NCBI GenBank assembly: GCA_963780865.1
Contig: CAWADT010000027.1
Span: 62,001 to 126,000, forward strand
DNA from: FEN-1073 sp963780865
GTDB lineage: Bacteria; Chloroflexota; Anaerolineae; Anaerolineales; RBG-16-64-43
Direction: 5' to 3'
Length of the DNA: 64,000 nucleotides
Under the pieces are notes generated by a model, which did no database searches, was not told the origin of the DNA, and saw only the letters and a program-made list of their open reading frames with translations. Within the stretch, counting starts at the first letter, position 1; the number at the start of each line of letters is the position of its first letter. The translations under genes and the position numbers were made by a program. Positions 26,721 to 36,419 of this stretch are shown here, piece after piece.

Positions 26721-28592
26721 TTGACCGGAAAAACCGTCCTTCCCTATGGAACGTGGCCGAGCCCGATCCAGCCGGAAACCCTCGGGCTGGGTAAACGGTT
26801 TTCCGACGTTCAATGGAACGGCGATGGACGCAGTCTGGTGTGGCTGGAGGAACGTTCGGGGAAGGGGGTGATCGTCTGCCGGACGGGGGCGGACGCGCCC
26901 AGCGATCTGACCGAAACGCACCAGGTGCGCGGCGGGGTTGGCTACGGCGGCGGAGATTTTTACGCCGCGAAGGATTTTGTCGTCTTTGCAGAAAAGAACG
27001 GCCGCTTGTATCGCGCGCCGATTGGCAATGGCGGGATTCAACCGATCACGCCGGAATTCGGGAGCGCGGCTTCTCCCGCCGTCTCGCCCGACGGTCGCTG
27101 GGTCGTCTATGTGCATTCCTATGAGAAGAAGGACCGGCTGGCGATCGTTGATTCCCAAGGCCATCTTTGGCCGCAGATCCTGGTCGAAGGCGCGGATTTT
27201 TACATGCAACCGGTGTGGCATCCCGGCGGGGAAGAGATCGCGTGGGTGGAATGGAACCATCCTCAAATGCCGTGGGATGGCTCGCTGTTGAAGACCGCGC
27301 ATTGGACGCGGGAGAAAGGCATCCTTGGCGATCCGAAACTACTGGCCGGGGGCGCGGAAATTCCCGTGATGCAGCCAGCTTTCTCCCCGGACGGGCGCTG
27401 GCTGGCGGTTCTCGCCGGCGATGGGGAAACGGATTCGCTGCTCCTTTTGGATTTGAAAAAAGGAACGCGGAAGCCGCTCGTCACCGGAGCTGTCCTTTTG
27501 GATCCCGCTTGGACGCAGGGCATGCGCTCGCTGGGCTGGACGTCCGACAGCCGGAAGATTTATTACCGCCGCAATGAGAATGGGTTCGCTTCGATTTGGG
27601 CGGTGGATGTGGAAAGCGGCGCCGATAAAAAAATACAGACCGATCCGTATACCTGGATCGACCAGATCAGCCTTTCGCCGCGCGAGGAGGCGCTCGCGTT
27701 CATCGGCTCCTCGCCCTCATTCCCGGAACGCGTAGTGTTTTGGAGCGGGGGACAATTCTTGGCGCAGTCGCGATCGAGCGCCGAACGGCTTGCCGCGGAC
27801 GAATTCTCGACCCCGGCGACGTTTGTATGGAAAGCGAATAACGGCGAGGAAGTGCGCGGAATTTATTGTCCGCCCTGCAATTCAAGATTCGAAAGCCGGG
27901 GACTGCCTCCGGCGGTGATCGACATCCACGGCGGCCCCACCTCGCAGCGGGTGGTGTCCTATTCCGGAGATAGAGCTTTTTTCACCAGCCGCGGGTACGC
28001 GTATCTGGAGGTGAACTACCGCGGCAGCACCGGATCCGGCCGGTCCTATAGGCGCGCGCTGGACGGAAAATGGGGCGAATTGGACGTGGAGGACGCCGTG
28101 GGCGGCGCGAAAGCGCTGTGCGAACGAGGGCTGGCCGATCCGGCGAGGCTCGCAATCAAAGGCGGCAGCGCGGGGGGCTACACCGTCCTCAACGCGCTCA
28201 TCCGCCACCCGGGTTTTTTCCGAACCGGCGTCTGCCTTTTTGGCGTGTCGAACCTGTTCACGCTCGCCGCCGAGACCCACAAGTTCGAGGAGCGCTACGA
28301 GGATTCGCTTGTCGGTCCGCTGCCTGAAGCGGCGCAGAAATACCGCGATTGGTCCCCGATTTTTCATGTGGACCAGATTCGCGATCCGCTCGCGTTGTTT
28401 CAGGGCGATGAGGATACCGTGGTTCCGCCCGAGCAGTCGGCAAGCATAGCCGAAGCGCTGGAGCGGAGGAACATCCCCCACCTCTATCGGCTTTTTCCCG
28501 GCGAAGGACACGGTTGGCGCAAGTCGGAAACCATCACGGCGTATTACACGGAAATGGAAAAGTTTTTGCGGCAGCACCTGCTCTATGCTTGA
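26721..28592 (+). CDS. S9 family prolyl oligopeptidase-like serine peptidase
   Basis: A 623-residue cytoplasmic enzyme, start TTG at 26721 only 3 bases after nfeD-like stop. The first 380 residues form a WD/TolB-like beta-propeller with repeats such as AVSPDGRWVVYV and AFSPDGRWLAVL. The C-terminal alpha/beta-hydrolase domain has the nucleophile serine in GGSAGGY (about 483), the Asp of QGDEDTVVP (about 565) and the His of GEGHGW (about 597). It is a dipeptidyl or acylaminoacyl peptidase that trims short peptides. Membrane signals are not present. Confidence 0.92.
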   Translation: MTGKTVLPYGTWPSPIQPETLGLGKRFSDVQWNGDGRSLVWLEERSGKGVIVCRTGADAPSDLTETHQVRGGVGYGGGDFYAAKDFVVFAEKNGRLYRAPIGNGGIQPITPEFGSAASPAVSPDGRWVVYVHSYEKKDRLAIVDSQGHLWPQILVEGADFYMQPVWHPGGEEIAWVEWNHPQMPWDGSLLKTAHWTREKGILGDPKLLAGGAEIPVMQPAFSPDGRWLAVLAGDGETDSLLLLDLKKGTRKPLVTGAVLLDPAWTQGMRSLGWTSDSRKIYYRRNENGFASIWAVDVESGADKKIQTDPYTWIDQISLSPREEALAFIGSSPSFPERVVFWSGGQFLAQSRSSAERLAADEFSTPATFVWKANNGEEVRGIYCPPCNSRFESRGLPPAVIDIHGGPTSQRVVSYSGDRAFFTSRGYAYLEVNYRGSTGSGRSYRRALDGKWGELDVEDAVGGAKALCERGLADPARLAIKGGSAGGYTVLNALIRHPGFFRTGVCLFGVSNLFTLAAETHKFEERYEDSLVGPLPEAAQKYRDWSPIFHVDQIRDPLALFQGDEDTVVPPEQSASIAEALERRNIPHLYRLFPGEGHGWRKSETITAYYTEMEKFLRQHLLYA

Positions 28593-28791
28593 TTCACTTT
28601 TTGGTCGGCGGGTCGAGGAGGGCTGAGCGGATTTATCGTGCGAAGCCCGTCTCCCCGGCCTGCACGTCGGAGCCGGGGCGGGCGAGACCAGGATCTGCGT
28701 CAAGACACGGCGATCTCTCCCGCCCCGGCGGCCGGGCGGGGGATACACATAAAACGCAATTCGACCGCCTTTTCATCTTTTGGAGGAGACT

Positions 28792-29661
28792 ATGGACACT
28801 CTGGGAACGGCTTCGGTAACACTCTTTTGTCTGGCCATCGGCGTGGTTTTGGTGGTCATCTGGTTCTTGTTCAATGCGATCAAGATCGTCAGCCAGTACG
28901 AGCGGCTGGTAATCTTCCGCCTGGGAAAGTGCGTCGGAATGCGCGGCCCGGGTTTGGTCTGGCTCATCCCGGGGTTCGAACGCGGGCGGCGGGTGGATCT
29001 GCGCGAGCAGGTGAGGGAAATCCCCCACCAGGTATCGATCACCAAAGACAACGCTCCGATTTCGATCGACTTTCTGTGGTTCTTCAAGGTCGTCGACCCG
29101 GTGCAGAGCGTGCTGCAGGTGGTCAACTTCGAGCAGACGTCGCAGGGCATGGCTACGACCATGCTGCGTTCCGTGATCGGCGGCATTCTGCTCGATGAGG
29201 TGCTCTCGCAGCGGGAAAACATCAACATGCAGCTGCGGGCCAAGCTGGACGAGGTGACCGAGCGCTGGGGGGTGAAGGTCGAGAACGTGGAAATCCGCGA
29301 GATCATCCCGCCGCGCGAAGTGCAGGATGCGATGAACCGGCAGATGACGGCCGAGCGGATCCGCCGCGCCACCGTGACCGAGTCCGAGGGCAACCGCGAC
29401 GCCGCGATCAACGTGGCGGAAGGCGGGAAGAAATCGGCCATCCTTCAGGCGGAAGGCGAACGGCAGGCGAATATTCTGCGCGCCGAAGGCTTTTCCCAGG
29501 CGCTCAAGACCATCTTCGCCGCCGCCCAGGGGATCGATCAGAAGACCATGACGCTGCAATACTTCGACACCCTCAAGGCGCTGGGAACCGGCCCCGCCAC
29601 CAAGTTCATCTTCCCCTTGGAATTCACGCAGATGATCACGAATTTCCTGGAGAAAAAATAA
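28792..29661 (+). CDS. SPFH domain / slipin (stomatin-like) protein
   Basis: A 289-residue protein: an N-terminal transmembrane helix (LFCLAIGVVLVVIWFLF), then the SPFH/Band 7 domain (SQYERLVIFRLGKC, GPGLVWLIPGFERGRRVDLR) and an alanine- and glutamate-rich coiled coil (AERIRRATVTESEGNRDAAI, LQAEGERQANILRAEGFS). It forms oligomeric scaffolds in membrane microdomains. GGAGGAGAC precedes ATG at 28792. Together with the NfeD-like protein it resembles the NfeD/stomatin pair, separated by the S9 peptidase. Confidence 0.92.
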   Translation: MDTLGTASVTLFCLAIGVVLVVIWFLFNAIKIVSQYERLVIFRLGKCVGMRGPGLVWLIPGFERGRRVDLREQVREIPHQVSITKDNAPISIDFLWFFKVVDPVQSVLQVVNFEQTSQGMATTMLRSVIGGILLDEVLSQRENINMQLRAKLDEVTERWGVKVENVEIREIIPPREVQDAMNRQMTAERIRRATVTESEGNRDAAINVAEGGKKSAILQAEGERQANILRAEGFSQALKTIFAAAQGIDQKTMTLQYFDTLKALGTGPATKFIFPLEFTQMITNFLEKK

Positions 29662-29792
29662 CCGGACATCGGATTCGATCGTAAGCGGATGATGCTTTCC
29701 TTCGTCGGCCGGGAACCACCCTGCAGCACAGGTCGTTCCCGGCCGATGTGCAAGGAAGCCAGCGCGCGCCGCCGGGTTTGAGCACACCAGCG

Positions 29793-30260
29793 ATGACGAT
29801 AGACGGAGTGGTCATTTCCACCGCGTCTCTGCGCGATCTGAGACAGGTTATGCGCCTGGAACGGATCTGCTTTGGCGTGGACGCCTGGCCGGTCCTGGAC
29901 GTGATGAGCGTCCTGGTGTGGCCGGGGGAAGTCCGGCTGCGGGCGACTCTCGACCGCAAAGTCATCGGACTGATCACGGCCGAGCCTGCCTGGAAGGTCG
30001 GAATTTCGATGATCACGACGATCGGCGTGGATCCGGATCATCGCCGGATGGGGGTGGGATCGGCGCTGCTGGCCGGCTGCGAGACGGTTCTTCCGGGGGA
30101 GAAAATCCGCCTCACCGTGCGGGAGGACAACCAACCAGCCATAAGGTTGTACGAGCAGTTTCACTATGCCTTCTTGACCAAGATTCCCAATTACTACCGG
30201 GACGGCCGTTCGGGTCTGGTTATGGAAAAGATAAAAGACACCGGACGACTGCATTTTTAA
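29793..30260 (+). CDS. GNAT acetyltransferase, RimI-like
   Basis: A 155-residue protein with the GNAT fold. Acetyl-CoA loop TTIGVDPDHRRMGVGSALL has the R/Q-x-x-G-x-G/A pattern (motif A), and the C-terminal end has NQPAIRLYEQFHYAF typical of RimI-like N-terminal acetyltransferases. ATG at 29793 lacks a strong ribosome binding site. The protein or amine acceptor is unknown; the relation to the neighbouring SPFH gene is not evident. Confidence 0.85.
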   Translation: MTIDGVVISTASLRDLRQVMRLERICFGVDAWPVLDVMSVLVWPGEVRLRATLDRKVIGLITAEPAWKVGISMITTIGVDPDHRRMGVGSALLAGCETVLPGEKIRLTVREDNQPAIRLYEQFHYAFLTKIPNYYRDGRSGLVMEKIKDTGRLHF

Positions 30261-30365
30261 ATGAATAGCTGCGGTTCCATTATTCGAGAAAATTCATCCG
30301 GGGTAACTGCTCAGCCCAAGAAAAGCTGGAAGGAATTCCATAGAATGGATGACCTGGTATCACTC

Positions 30366-30495
30366 TCCCTCATCCGGCTTCGCGTCGCTATCCCTCGCTC
30401 CGCTCGGGACGGGCGCTCCAGGACAGGTTCGGCCACCTTCTCCCAGCGCCTGCCCTCGCGAAGCGGGGGTATGCCGGGAGAAGGACGGGATGAGG
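30366..30495 (+). repeat. Palindromic intergenic element, CTCATCC...GGATGAG type, copy 2
   Basis: Starts TCCCTCATCCGG and ends GGACGGGATGAGG with complementary interior pieces (GGGAGAAGG against CCTTCTCCC). It lies inside the 320-base gap between the GNAT and DsrE genes. Nothing else was recognised in that gap except a three-codon ORF (ATGGTTAAGTAA) at 30551. Confidence 0.55.
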
Positions 30496-30580
30496 AGGAA
30501 GGCGGAGTAGTTACCAACCGGGAACGCATTCTGACTGGAGGGGAACTCCTATGGTTAAGTAACTCAAGGAGGAACAAGCG

Positions 30581-30922
30581 ATGGATTCGGATACGGTAAT
30601 GGTCTTTACCGACAACGGCATGGGAAAAGCGGACGCAGAGTTGCAAATGAAATTGGCAAAGGTCTTCCTAGGTTTGCTGGTTTCAGGCGGAACGTCGGGT
30701 GGGAAAATTTGTTTCTATACGGAAGGGGTGAAGCTTGCGTGCCAAGGTTCGCCGGTTCTAGATGAGCTGGCTGCTTTGCAGAAAGCCGGCGTGGAATTGG
30801 TACTCTGTAAAACCTGCCTGGATTATTTCGGGCTCGTCGCGGAGGTTAAAGTTGGTGTAGTCGGCGGCATGCCGGATATCATCGCAGCTATGGACGCAGC
30901 CCGGAAAGTGATCACCCTGTAG
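30581..30922 (+). CDS. DsrE-family protein resembling the C-terminal half of selenium-metabolism protein YedF
   Basis: A 113-residue protein with an excellent ribosome binding site (AAGGAGG). Its plan follows the C-terminal DsrE domain of YedF (TIGR03527): D-x-x-M-G near the N-terminus (NGMGKADAELQMKL), ICFYTEGVKLACQGSPVLDEL and GVELVLCKTCLDYFGL with the two cysteines, then AAMDAARKVITL. YedF proteins normally also have an N-terminal TusA/SirA domain, missing here. YedF is associated with organisms that use selenium; its biochemical role is unsettled. The HAD gene follows with no gap. Confidence 0.75.
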   Translation: MDSDTVMVFTDNGMGKADAELQMKLAKVFLGLLVSGGTSGGKICFYTEGVKLACQGSPVLDELAALQKAGVELVLCKTCLDYFGLVAEVKVGVVGGMPDIIAAMDAARKVITL

Positions 30923-31543
30923 ATGCCTATGACTGTTCGCGCGATATTTTTTGATGTCGGCGGCGTCCTGCTGCGGACGGAGGATCCGCTTCCCCGCCAA
31001 AGGTGGGAGCAGCGCCTCGGCCTGGAGCCGGGCGGGCTGGCGTCGTTGGTTTTTGAAAATTCTGTCGCCAAGCTTTCAACCATCGGCGCCGCCGTCGAGG
31101 ACGACGTGTGGCGGGAGGTCGGCCGCATTCTGAACCTCTCGCCTCAGCAGCAATCGGACCTGAGCAAGGATTTCTTTTCCGGCGACCGGTGGGATGGCGC
31201 CTTGCTCGCTTTCATCCGCGGCCTTCGCCCCGGAATACGCACCGGAGTGATAAGCAACGCCTGGCTTGGTTCGCACGATGCGATCGCGCCCTGGGTTAAT
31301 GCGGAAACGTTCGATACGGTGGTGTTTTCGGGGGATGAAAAATGCCGCAAGCCGGAAGAAAAAATCTTCCGCATTGCGCTGGGACGGGCGGGAGTGGCTC
31401 CCGAAGAAGCAATGTTCTTCGATGATTTTCCTGATAACGTCGAAGCCGCCCGCCGGATAGGAATCCAGGCGGCGGTGTTTCCGGGAAGCCAACCGACGAT
31501 CGAGATGCTCCGCAAACTCTTCCCTGTTACTGGATCTCACTGA
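30923..31543 (+). CDS. HAD-like hydrolase
   Basis: A 206-residue HAD-IA protein. Motif I is FFDVGGVLLRTED, with the nucleophile Asp but a Gly where the acid/base Asp often sits, motif II SNAW (Ser), motif III Lys in CRKPEEKIF and motif IV DDFPDNVEAAR. It likely removes phosphate or halide from a small molecule. The ATG starts immediately after the preceding stop, so translational coupling is expected. The replaced second Asp suggests altered activity (for phosphatase types it is D-x-D). Confidence 0.85.
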   Translation: MPMTVRAIFFDVGGVLLRTEDPLPRQRWEQRLGLEPGGLASLVFENSVAKLSTIGAAVEDDVWREVGRILNLSPQQQSDLSKDFFSGDRWDGALLAFIRGLRPGIRTGVISNAWLGSHDAIAPWVNAETFDTVVFSGDEKCRKPEEKIFRIALGRAGVAPEEAMFFDDFPDNVEAARRIGIQAAVFPGSQPTIEMLRKLFPVTGSH

Positions 31544-32248
31544 CCCGCTCTCCGGCCAACTACCCTTGGATTAATTCCTTCTCTGCCGCGCAATGCTCGC
31601 TCATCCAAGAGGCGCCTTCTCTTGCCCCCCGGTTGAATGGGAAGGTTTTTGCTTTTTGGATCCAGATGAGTTTCAATTTAGCCCCCCCGGACGGATCAGA
31701 GATTTAATGGTCCGCGTTGATCCGAGAATTCGGCAATCCAACATACGGCGTGGGAATGAGGTATGGAAAATCGTGCCGAGAAAGGGTTTTGCCCTCGTGT
31801 GGGTCCAGCCAACAGTGAAAGAAAATCCAGGAGGAGCGTCTTCCTGAGAAACCCCCGCCGAGGAAAGCTGCCGGGCGTTTCTTTATAGCGCCCCACCGGA
31901 GATCCTTCCGAGTTCTCGAAAAGTTATCCTCTCAGCGCGCCGAATGGTGGATCGGGGAGTGGCGACCGGTATTCACCTGAGGCCGCCCGCGCCTAATCCA
32001 CAGGATCTTCTCCGGGCTTTCCTTCCTTATTATTAATGTCCGGTCCTTTTTCGATACGGGATGATGCCCCGAGGCGACTTCCCGGCGGAAACAGGAATAA
32101 TGCTCCAGTGGATTTTCAAAGTCATCGCCTGATCGAAAAGCTTGAACCCCGGTGATGGATCCGGGATACAGCCCGCCGGAGTTTCCTATATAATTCGATT
32201 GGAAGTTAACCGTCGGACGCGAAAAAACCTGTTTCTAACGGAGACGAT
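31544..32248. other. Gene-free region of about 700 bases
   Basis: No coding region is convincing here. The open frame 31593-31847 has no ribosome binding site and no recognisable protein character. A hairpin at 31851-31885 (GAAACCCCCG paired with CGGGCGTTTC, one mismatch, then TTTA) may be a terminator. TATAAT near 32193 might serve the downstream lipid-kinase gene but has no clear partner box. Confidence 0.4.
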
Positions 32249-33163
32249 ATGCATGCAATTCGTATGATCTACAATCCGCAGGCGGACCGGGGGAGGTCCT
32301 ATCAAATGGCGGGGGATTTGCATCAGCTTTCGAGCGAATGGGGCGGAGCCGATTGGGTGGGGACCGTGTATCCCGGCCATGCCGAAGAATTGGCGCTGGC
32401 TGCCGCCCAGGCGGGATACACGACGGTCGTAGCGCTGGGAGGCGACGGAACCGTGCATGAGGTGGTGAACGGGCTGATGCAAATGGACGCTGCCCGCCGC
32501 CCGCGGCTGGGGGTGGTTCCGATCGGATCGGGGAACGATTTTGCGGGAGGGGTGGGGATACTCCGGGAGCCGTCCGCCGCGCTGCAAAAAGTCTTTCAGG
32601 CGAAGGATACCAAAGCGATCGACGTCGGCAAAGTGGTGGACGCGTCCAACCGGACGGAATACTGGTGCAACGTCCTGGGGATCGGGTTCGACGCGGCCAT
32701 CAACATTCATTCCCGCTCCGTACCGGTCCTGCACGGATTCTGGATGTACTTCGGCGCCACGCTCCTGACGATTCTCCTCCGCTATGAACGGCCGCGGATC
32801 GAACTTGACCTCGACGGCAAGAAAACCACCGGCGGCTTCCTGATGCTCACGCTGGGCAACGGCACCCGCGAAGGCGGAGGCTTCCGCACCACGCCCGACG
32901 CGCTCATGGACGACGGCTGGCTCGATTACCTGCTGGTGGATCCCATTTCCCGGCTGCGGATGCTGCGGTTGATCCCCGAAGTGATGCAGGGAACGCAGGG
33001 ACGCTTCCCGGAAGCCCACCTCGGACGGTTCCAAAAGCTCAGCCTCAAGGCGGATATGGCGCTGCCGATCGAAGCCGACGGCGAGATGTATGCCCCCTAT
33101 GCGGCCAACGTCCGCGAGCTCTCGGTCGAAATTCTTCCGAAGGCGCTGCAGGTGATTGTGTAA
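32249..33163 (+). CDS. Diacylglycerol kinase family lipid kinase (YegS/BmrU-like)
   Basis: A 304-residue protein with the DAGK catalytic signature GGDGTVHEV at residue 64 and PIGSGNDFAGGV, plus YegS-type C-terminal beta-domain (DALMDDGWLDYLLVD, EADGEMY). It phosphorylates diacylglycerol or related lipids with ATP. Ribosome binding site GGAG is six bases before the ATG. Only two bases separate its stop from the next gene. Confidence 0.92.
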   Translation: MHAIRMIYNPQADRGRSYQMAGDLHQLSSEWGGADWVGTVYPGHAEELALAAAQAGYTTVVALGGDGTVHEVVNGLMQMDAARRPRLGVVPIGSGNDFAGGVGILREPSAALQKVFQAKDTKAIDVGKVVDASNRTEYWCNVLGIGFDAAINIHSRSVPVLHGFWMYFGATLLTILLRYERPRIELDLDGKKTTGGFLMLTLGNGTREGGGFRTTPDALMDDGWLDYLLVDPISRLRMLRLIPEVMQGTQGRFPEAHLGRFQKLSLKADMALPIEADGEMYAPYAANVRELSVEILPKALQVIV

Positions 33164-33165
33164 GC

Positions 33166-34824
33166 ATGCTCACGCTGTTGCACGCCCTCCAGGATGAGGG
33201 TGCGGACCATTGGCGGGTGGTGGCGCAGGCCTGGAACGTGGAGTACCCCGCTTCCGCGCGCGATCCATTGGCGGATTTAATCGCCGCGATCCTTGATCCG
33301 GGGCGGGTGGCGGAGAGGTACCGGGATTTGCCGCCGGAAGCCCGCGCTGCGCTCGCCGCGCTGCGCCGGGCGGGCGGAAAAATTCCGGTGGCGGAATTTT
33401 TTTACCGGTACGGCGAAATTCGTTCCATGGGCGCGGCCCGCCGGCAGCGGGAACAACCCTGGCTTACCCCGGTATCCGTTTCCGAGCGGTTGTGGTATTC
33501 CGGCTGGCTCGGGCGGGCGTTTATCCGCGCCGGAAGCGACGTGCAGGAGTATCTGTTTCTTCCCGGCGACCTTTCCGCGCTGATCCCGGCCGGCGCGGAA
33601 GACACGGCTTCCTCCGCGAACCTGCTCTCCTATCAACCCGCGCGCCACGAATCGATCTATCGGGCGGAATCCCGCGCCGCCGAGGACGCCTGCACTATTC
33701 TGGCTTACGTGCGCAATTGGCATCAGCCGGAGCGCCGGCCGGTGGAGCGATGAAATCCCGCCGCCCCGCTGCTTCTGCATGAAAGGGAAAAAACCGGCCA
33801 CACGCTTCTGACGCACCTGCTGAAAGAGCAGGGGCTGATCCGCGGGGATCCGCTGGCGCCGGACCCGGAACTCGCGCGCGCATTTCTGGAACGCAGCGCG
33901 GAGGAGGCGACCAGCGCGTTGATCAAGGCCTGGCGCGATTCTCCGGGTTGGAACGACCTGGAGCGCATGGGCGGCCTCGTTTCCGAAGACGGCTGGCCGA
34001 ACGATCCCTTGCGCGCCCGCGGGAATTTCCTCGCAGCCGTCCGCGGATTCCCGCGCGGGGAATGGATTACGATCAACTCCGCTCTGGAGGCGATTCGCTT
34101 CGCGCATTTGGAGTTCCTCCGGCCGGCGTCGGAGTTCGACGTTTGGCCGTTGCGGAACACGGCGGGCGAGTTCCTGCGCGGGATCAATTCCTGGGATCGG
34201 GTGGAAGGGGCGCTGGCGCGCTACTATCTCACCGGACCCCTCGCCTGGCTGGGTGCGGTGGAACGGGCGCCGGCGGAGGACCCCAAAGCCTTTCGCCTGT
34301 CCTCCCAGGCGGGTGTGTTATGGGACGAGGAAAAACCATCCGGGAAGCCGGCCGAGATCCGGGTGCGAATCCGCCCGGAGGGATCGATTCTGATAATGCC
34401 GGGAACTCCGCTGCTCCTCCGCTACCAACTCGCCCGTTGCACCGATTGGCTCGCCCTCAAAGCCGGCGCGTTCCGCTACGGGTTTTCCCCGCGCGCGCTG
34501 GAACGCGCCCGCACGCAGGGAGTGCGCAGCGCGCACATTCTGCCGCTTCTGGAAAACCTCGTCGGCAATATTCCCGCCGGGCTGGCGGGGGCGATCCGCC
34601 GCTGGGAACGCCAGGGGCCGGAAGTGTCCCTGCGTTCGGAACAGGTTCTGATCGCCCGAAGCGCGGACGCGGCGAAGGAACTCGCCGCCTTGGCGGAGCG
34701 GGACCGCGGTGTGATCACCCGGCTGGACGGGCCGGTTTATCTCGTTTTGCATCCGAGTTCGAAAACGCTTCGCATCCGATTGATCGACGAGGCATTCCTT
34801 CTGGACGCGGAGGAGGAAGCATGA
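33166..34824 (+). pseudogene. Helicase-associated (XPB/Ssl2 N-terminal type) protein, interrupted by TGA at 33751
   Basis: Two open stretches (33166-33753 and 33919-34824) lie in the same frame with an in-frame TGA at 33751-33753 between RRPVER and NPAAPLLLH. The intervening sequence also reads as protein (EREKTGHTLLTHLL, then AWRDSPGWNDLE), so this is one protein of about 552 residues. It resembles the XPB/Ssl2-like helicase-associated domain proteins of Actinobacteria and Chloroflexi, including late segments like EGSILIMPGTPLLLRYQLAR and ALERARTQG. A TGG to TGA change would explain the stop. No SECIS-like hairpin follows, and other genes here end with TGA, so recoding is unlikely. Confidence 0.65.
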
Positions 34825-36005
34825 AAACCAACGAGCAAGCTCGGACAGACGTCCGGGCGGCCTATGAGGAACGATTTCATGAGCCTCCGCTGGGGATCGC
34901 GCGCGCTCCGGGACGGGTCAACCTGATCGGCGAACACACCGATTTTAATGACGGCTGGGTTTTTCCGGCGGCCATCCAGCGGGCGGTGTTCCTCGCGTTT
35001 GGCCCGCTGCCGGAATCGAAATTGGAAATCAGCGCGCTCGATATTTCGGAGGGCGTTTCCCTCCCGCTGCCCTCCGCGACGGGTGAGGCGGAAGAACAGG
35101 CGCACGCGTTTCCCGATTGGGCGAGGTACCCGGCGGGCGTCGCCTGGGCGCTGGCGCGTTCGGGCCGGACCGTCTCCGGGTTGCGCGGGGTGTTCTCTTC
35201 GACCGTGCCGATCGGCTCGGGATTAAGTTCCTCGGCGGCGCTGGAAGTGGCTTTTGCGGTTGCGTTTCAATCGACGGGCGGATGGATCGCATCCAAAATG
35301 GAACTAGCGCGCGCCTGCCAGCAGGCTGAGCACGCATTTACCGGGGTCCGCTGCGGCCTGATGGATCAGTTCGCCTCCCTGCACGGGAAGGAAGGCTGCG
35401 CGCTGCTCCTAGACTGCCGGTCGCTCGAGTTCGAGGAGGTTCCTCTTCCGGATTCATGCGCCCTGGTCATTGCGGACACGCGCGTGCGCCATCAGCTCGG
35501 CCAGAGCGGATACAACCTGCGGCGGGAACAATGCGAACAGGCGGCGGCGATCCTCTCGCAAAAATTTCCAAATGTCCGCACGTTGCGCGATGTCACGCCC
35601 GAAATGCTTCGGGTGGAAGAAAGCCGGCTTCCGCGGGAGGTTCGGATGCGGGCCGAACATGTCGTGGAGGAATGCGCGCGCACGGTGCAAATGGCGGACG
35701 CACTCCGGCGCGGGGATCTGGCGCGGGCCGGCGAGTTGATGAACGAAAGCCACGCCAGCCTGCGCGATCTCTACCAGGTCAGCGTTCCGGAATTGGACGC
35801 GATGGTGGAAGCCGCCCGGTCCATCCAGGGGTGTTATGGCGCGCGGCTAACCGGTGCGGGGTTCGGCGGCTGCACGATCCAACTGGTTCAGCAAGAGAGG
35901 GTCGGCGAATTCGCCTCGGTTTTATCGGAAGCGTACCGTCGCGCAACCGGGATCGAGCCTGAGATATTGTCCGGCCGGCCGGCGGATGGGGCGGGGATAA
36001 TCTAG
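34821..36005 (+). CDS. galK: Galactokinase
   Basis: A 394-residue GHMP kinase that phosphorylates galactose at O-1 (Leloir pathway). Signature GRVNLIGEHTDFNDGW follows a short tail, the ATP loop is VPIGSGLSSSAALE, and the C-terminal motif is GARLTGAGFGGC. The catalytic Asp lies in RCGLMDQFASLHG. The ATG overlaps the previous stop by four bases. No other Leloir gene is adjacent, but the GH1 enzyme at 1791 could supply sugar. Confidence 0.95.
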   Translation: MKTNEQARTDVRAAYEERFHEPPLGIARAPGRVNLIGEHTDFNDGWVFPAAIQRAVFLAFGPLPESKLEISALDISEGVSLPLPSATGEAEEQAHAFPDWARYPAGVAWALARSGRTVSGLRGVFSSTVPIGSGLSSSAALEVAFAVAFQSTGGWIASKMELARACQQAEHAFTGVRCGLMDQFASLHGKEGCALLLDCRSLEFEEVPLPDSCALVIADTRVRHQLGQSGYNLRREQCEQAAAILSQKFPNVRTLRDVTPEMLRVEESRLPREVRMRAEHVVEECARTVQMADALRRGDLARAGELMNESHASLRDLYQVSVPELDAMVEAARSIQGCYGARLTGAGFGGCTIQLVQQERVGEFASVLSEAYRRATGIEPEILSGRPADGAGII

Positions 36006-36028
36006 ATCCTGCATTCATGCCTAATCCC

Positions 36029-36170
36029 GCTCCTGCGGGATGATGAATCCCCCGCAGCTTGCCCCGCGGTCATTCATTGTCAATCCATCCCATCCTCCCT
36101 CTCCTTGCCTCTCCCTCCTTCCCATACCATGGGAAGGAGGGAGAGGTTTGGTGAGGAAGGATGGGATGGA
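36029..36170. repeat. Two repeats in the galK-membrane gene gap
   Basis: Bases 36029-36081 repeat the CTCCTGCGGGATGATGAAT / CCGCAGC and CCGCGGTCATTCATTG pieces seen at 15441-15690. Bases 36084-36170 form an inverted repeat (CCATCCCATCC against GGATGGGATGG; inner CTCTCCCTCCTTCCC against GGGAAGGAGGGAGAG). The rest of 36171-36419 holds a TGACGTCA at 36269 and no gene. Confidence 0.6.
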
Positions 36171-36419
36171 GGTGCGAATTTAAAAGGAAAAAACACCCGA
36201 CTGGAAATCAATCCATTTTTATCCAAATCTGATCAATGAAACAAAATCGGGGAAAGATTGTCAAATAATTGACGTCACGAAAAAGACCGCCTTTCGGCAC
36301 GAAATTGGCCTTCCCTTGAGCGGAAAAACAATCGCAAAACCTCTGCGTATATGATACTGTTGAGATCACCCGAGTGGCGCGCTGCCACCGACAATTCCAA
36401 GTCCCAAGGAGGTTTTTCC

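Noticed and set aside
31593..31847. 84-residue open frame
   Set aside because: No ribosome binding site, no family resemblance and atypical composition.
33751..33753. TGA as selenocysteine in the helicase-associated gene
   Set aside because: No CxxU-type motif and no hairpin with a GU loop follow within 16-37 bases.
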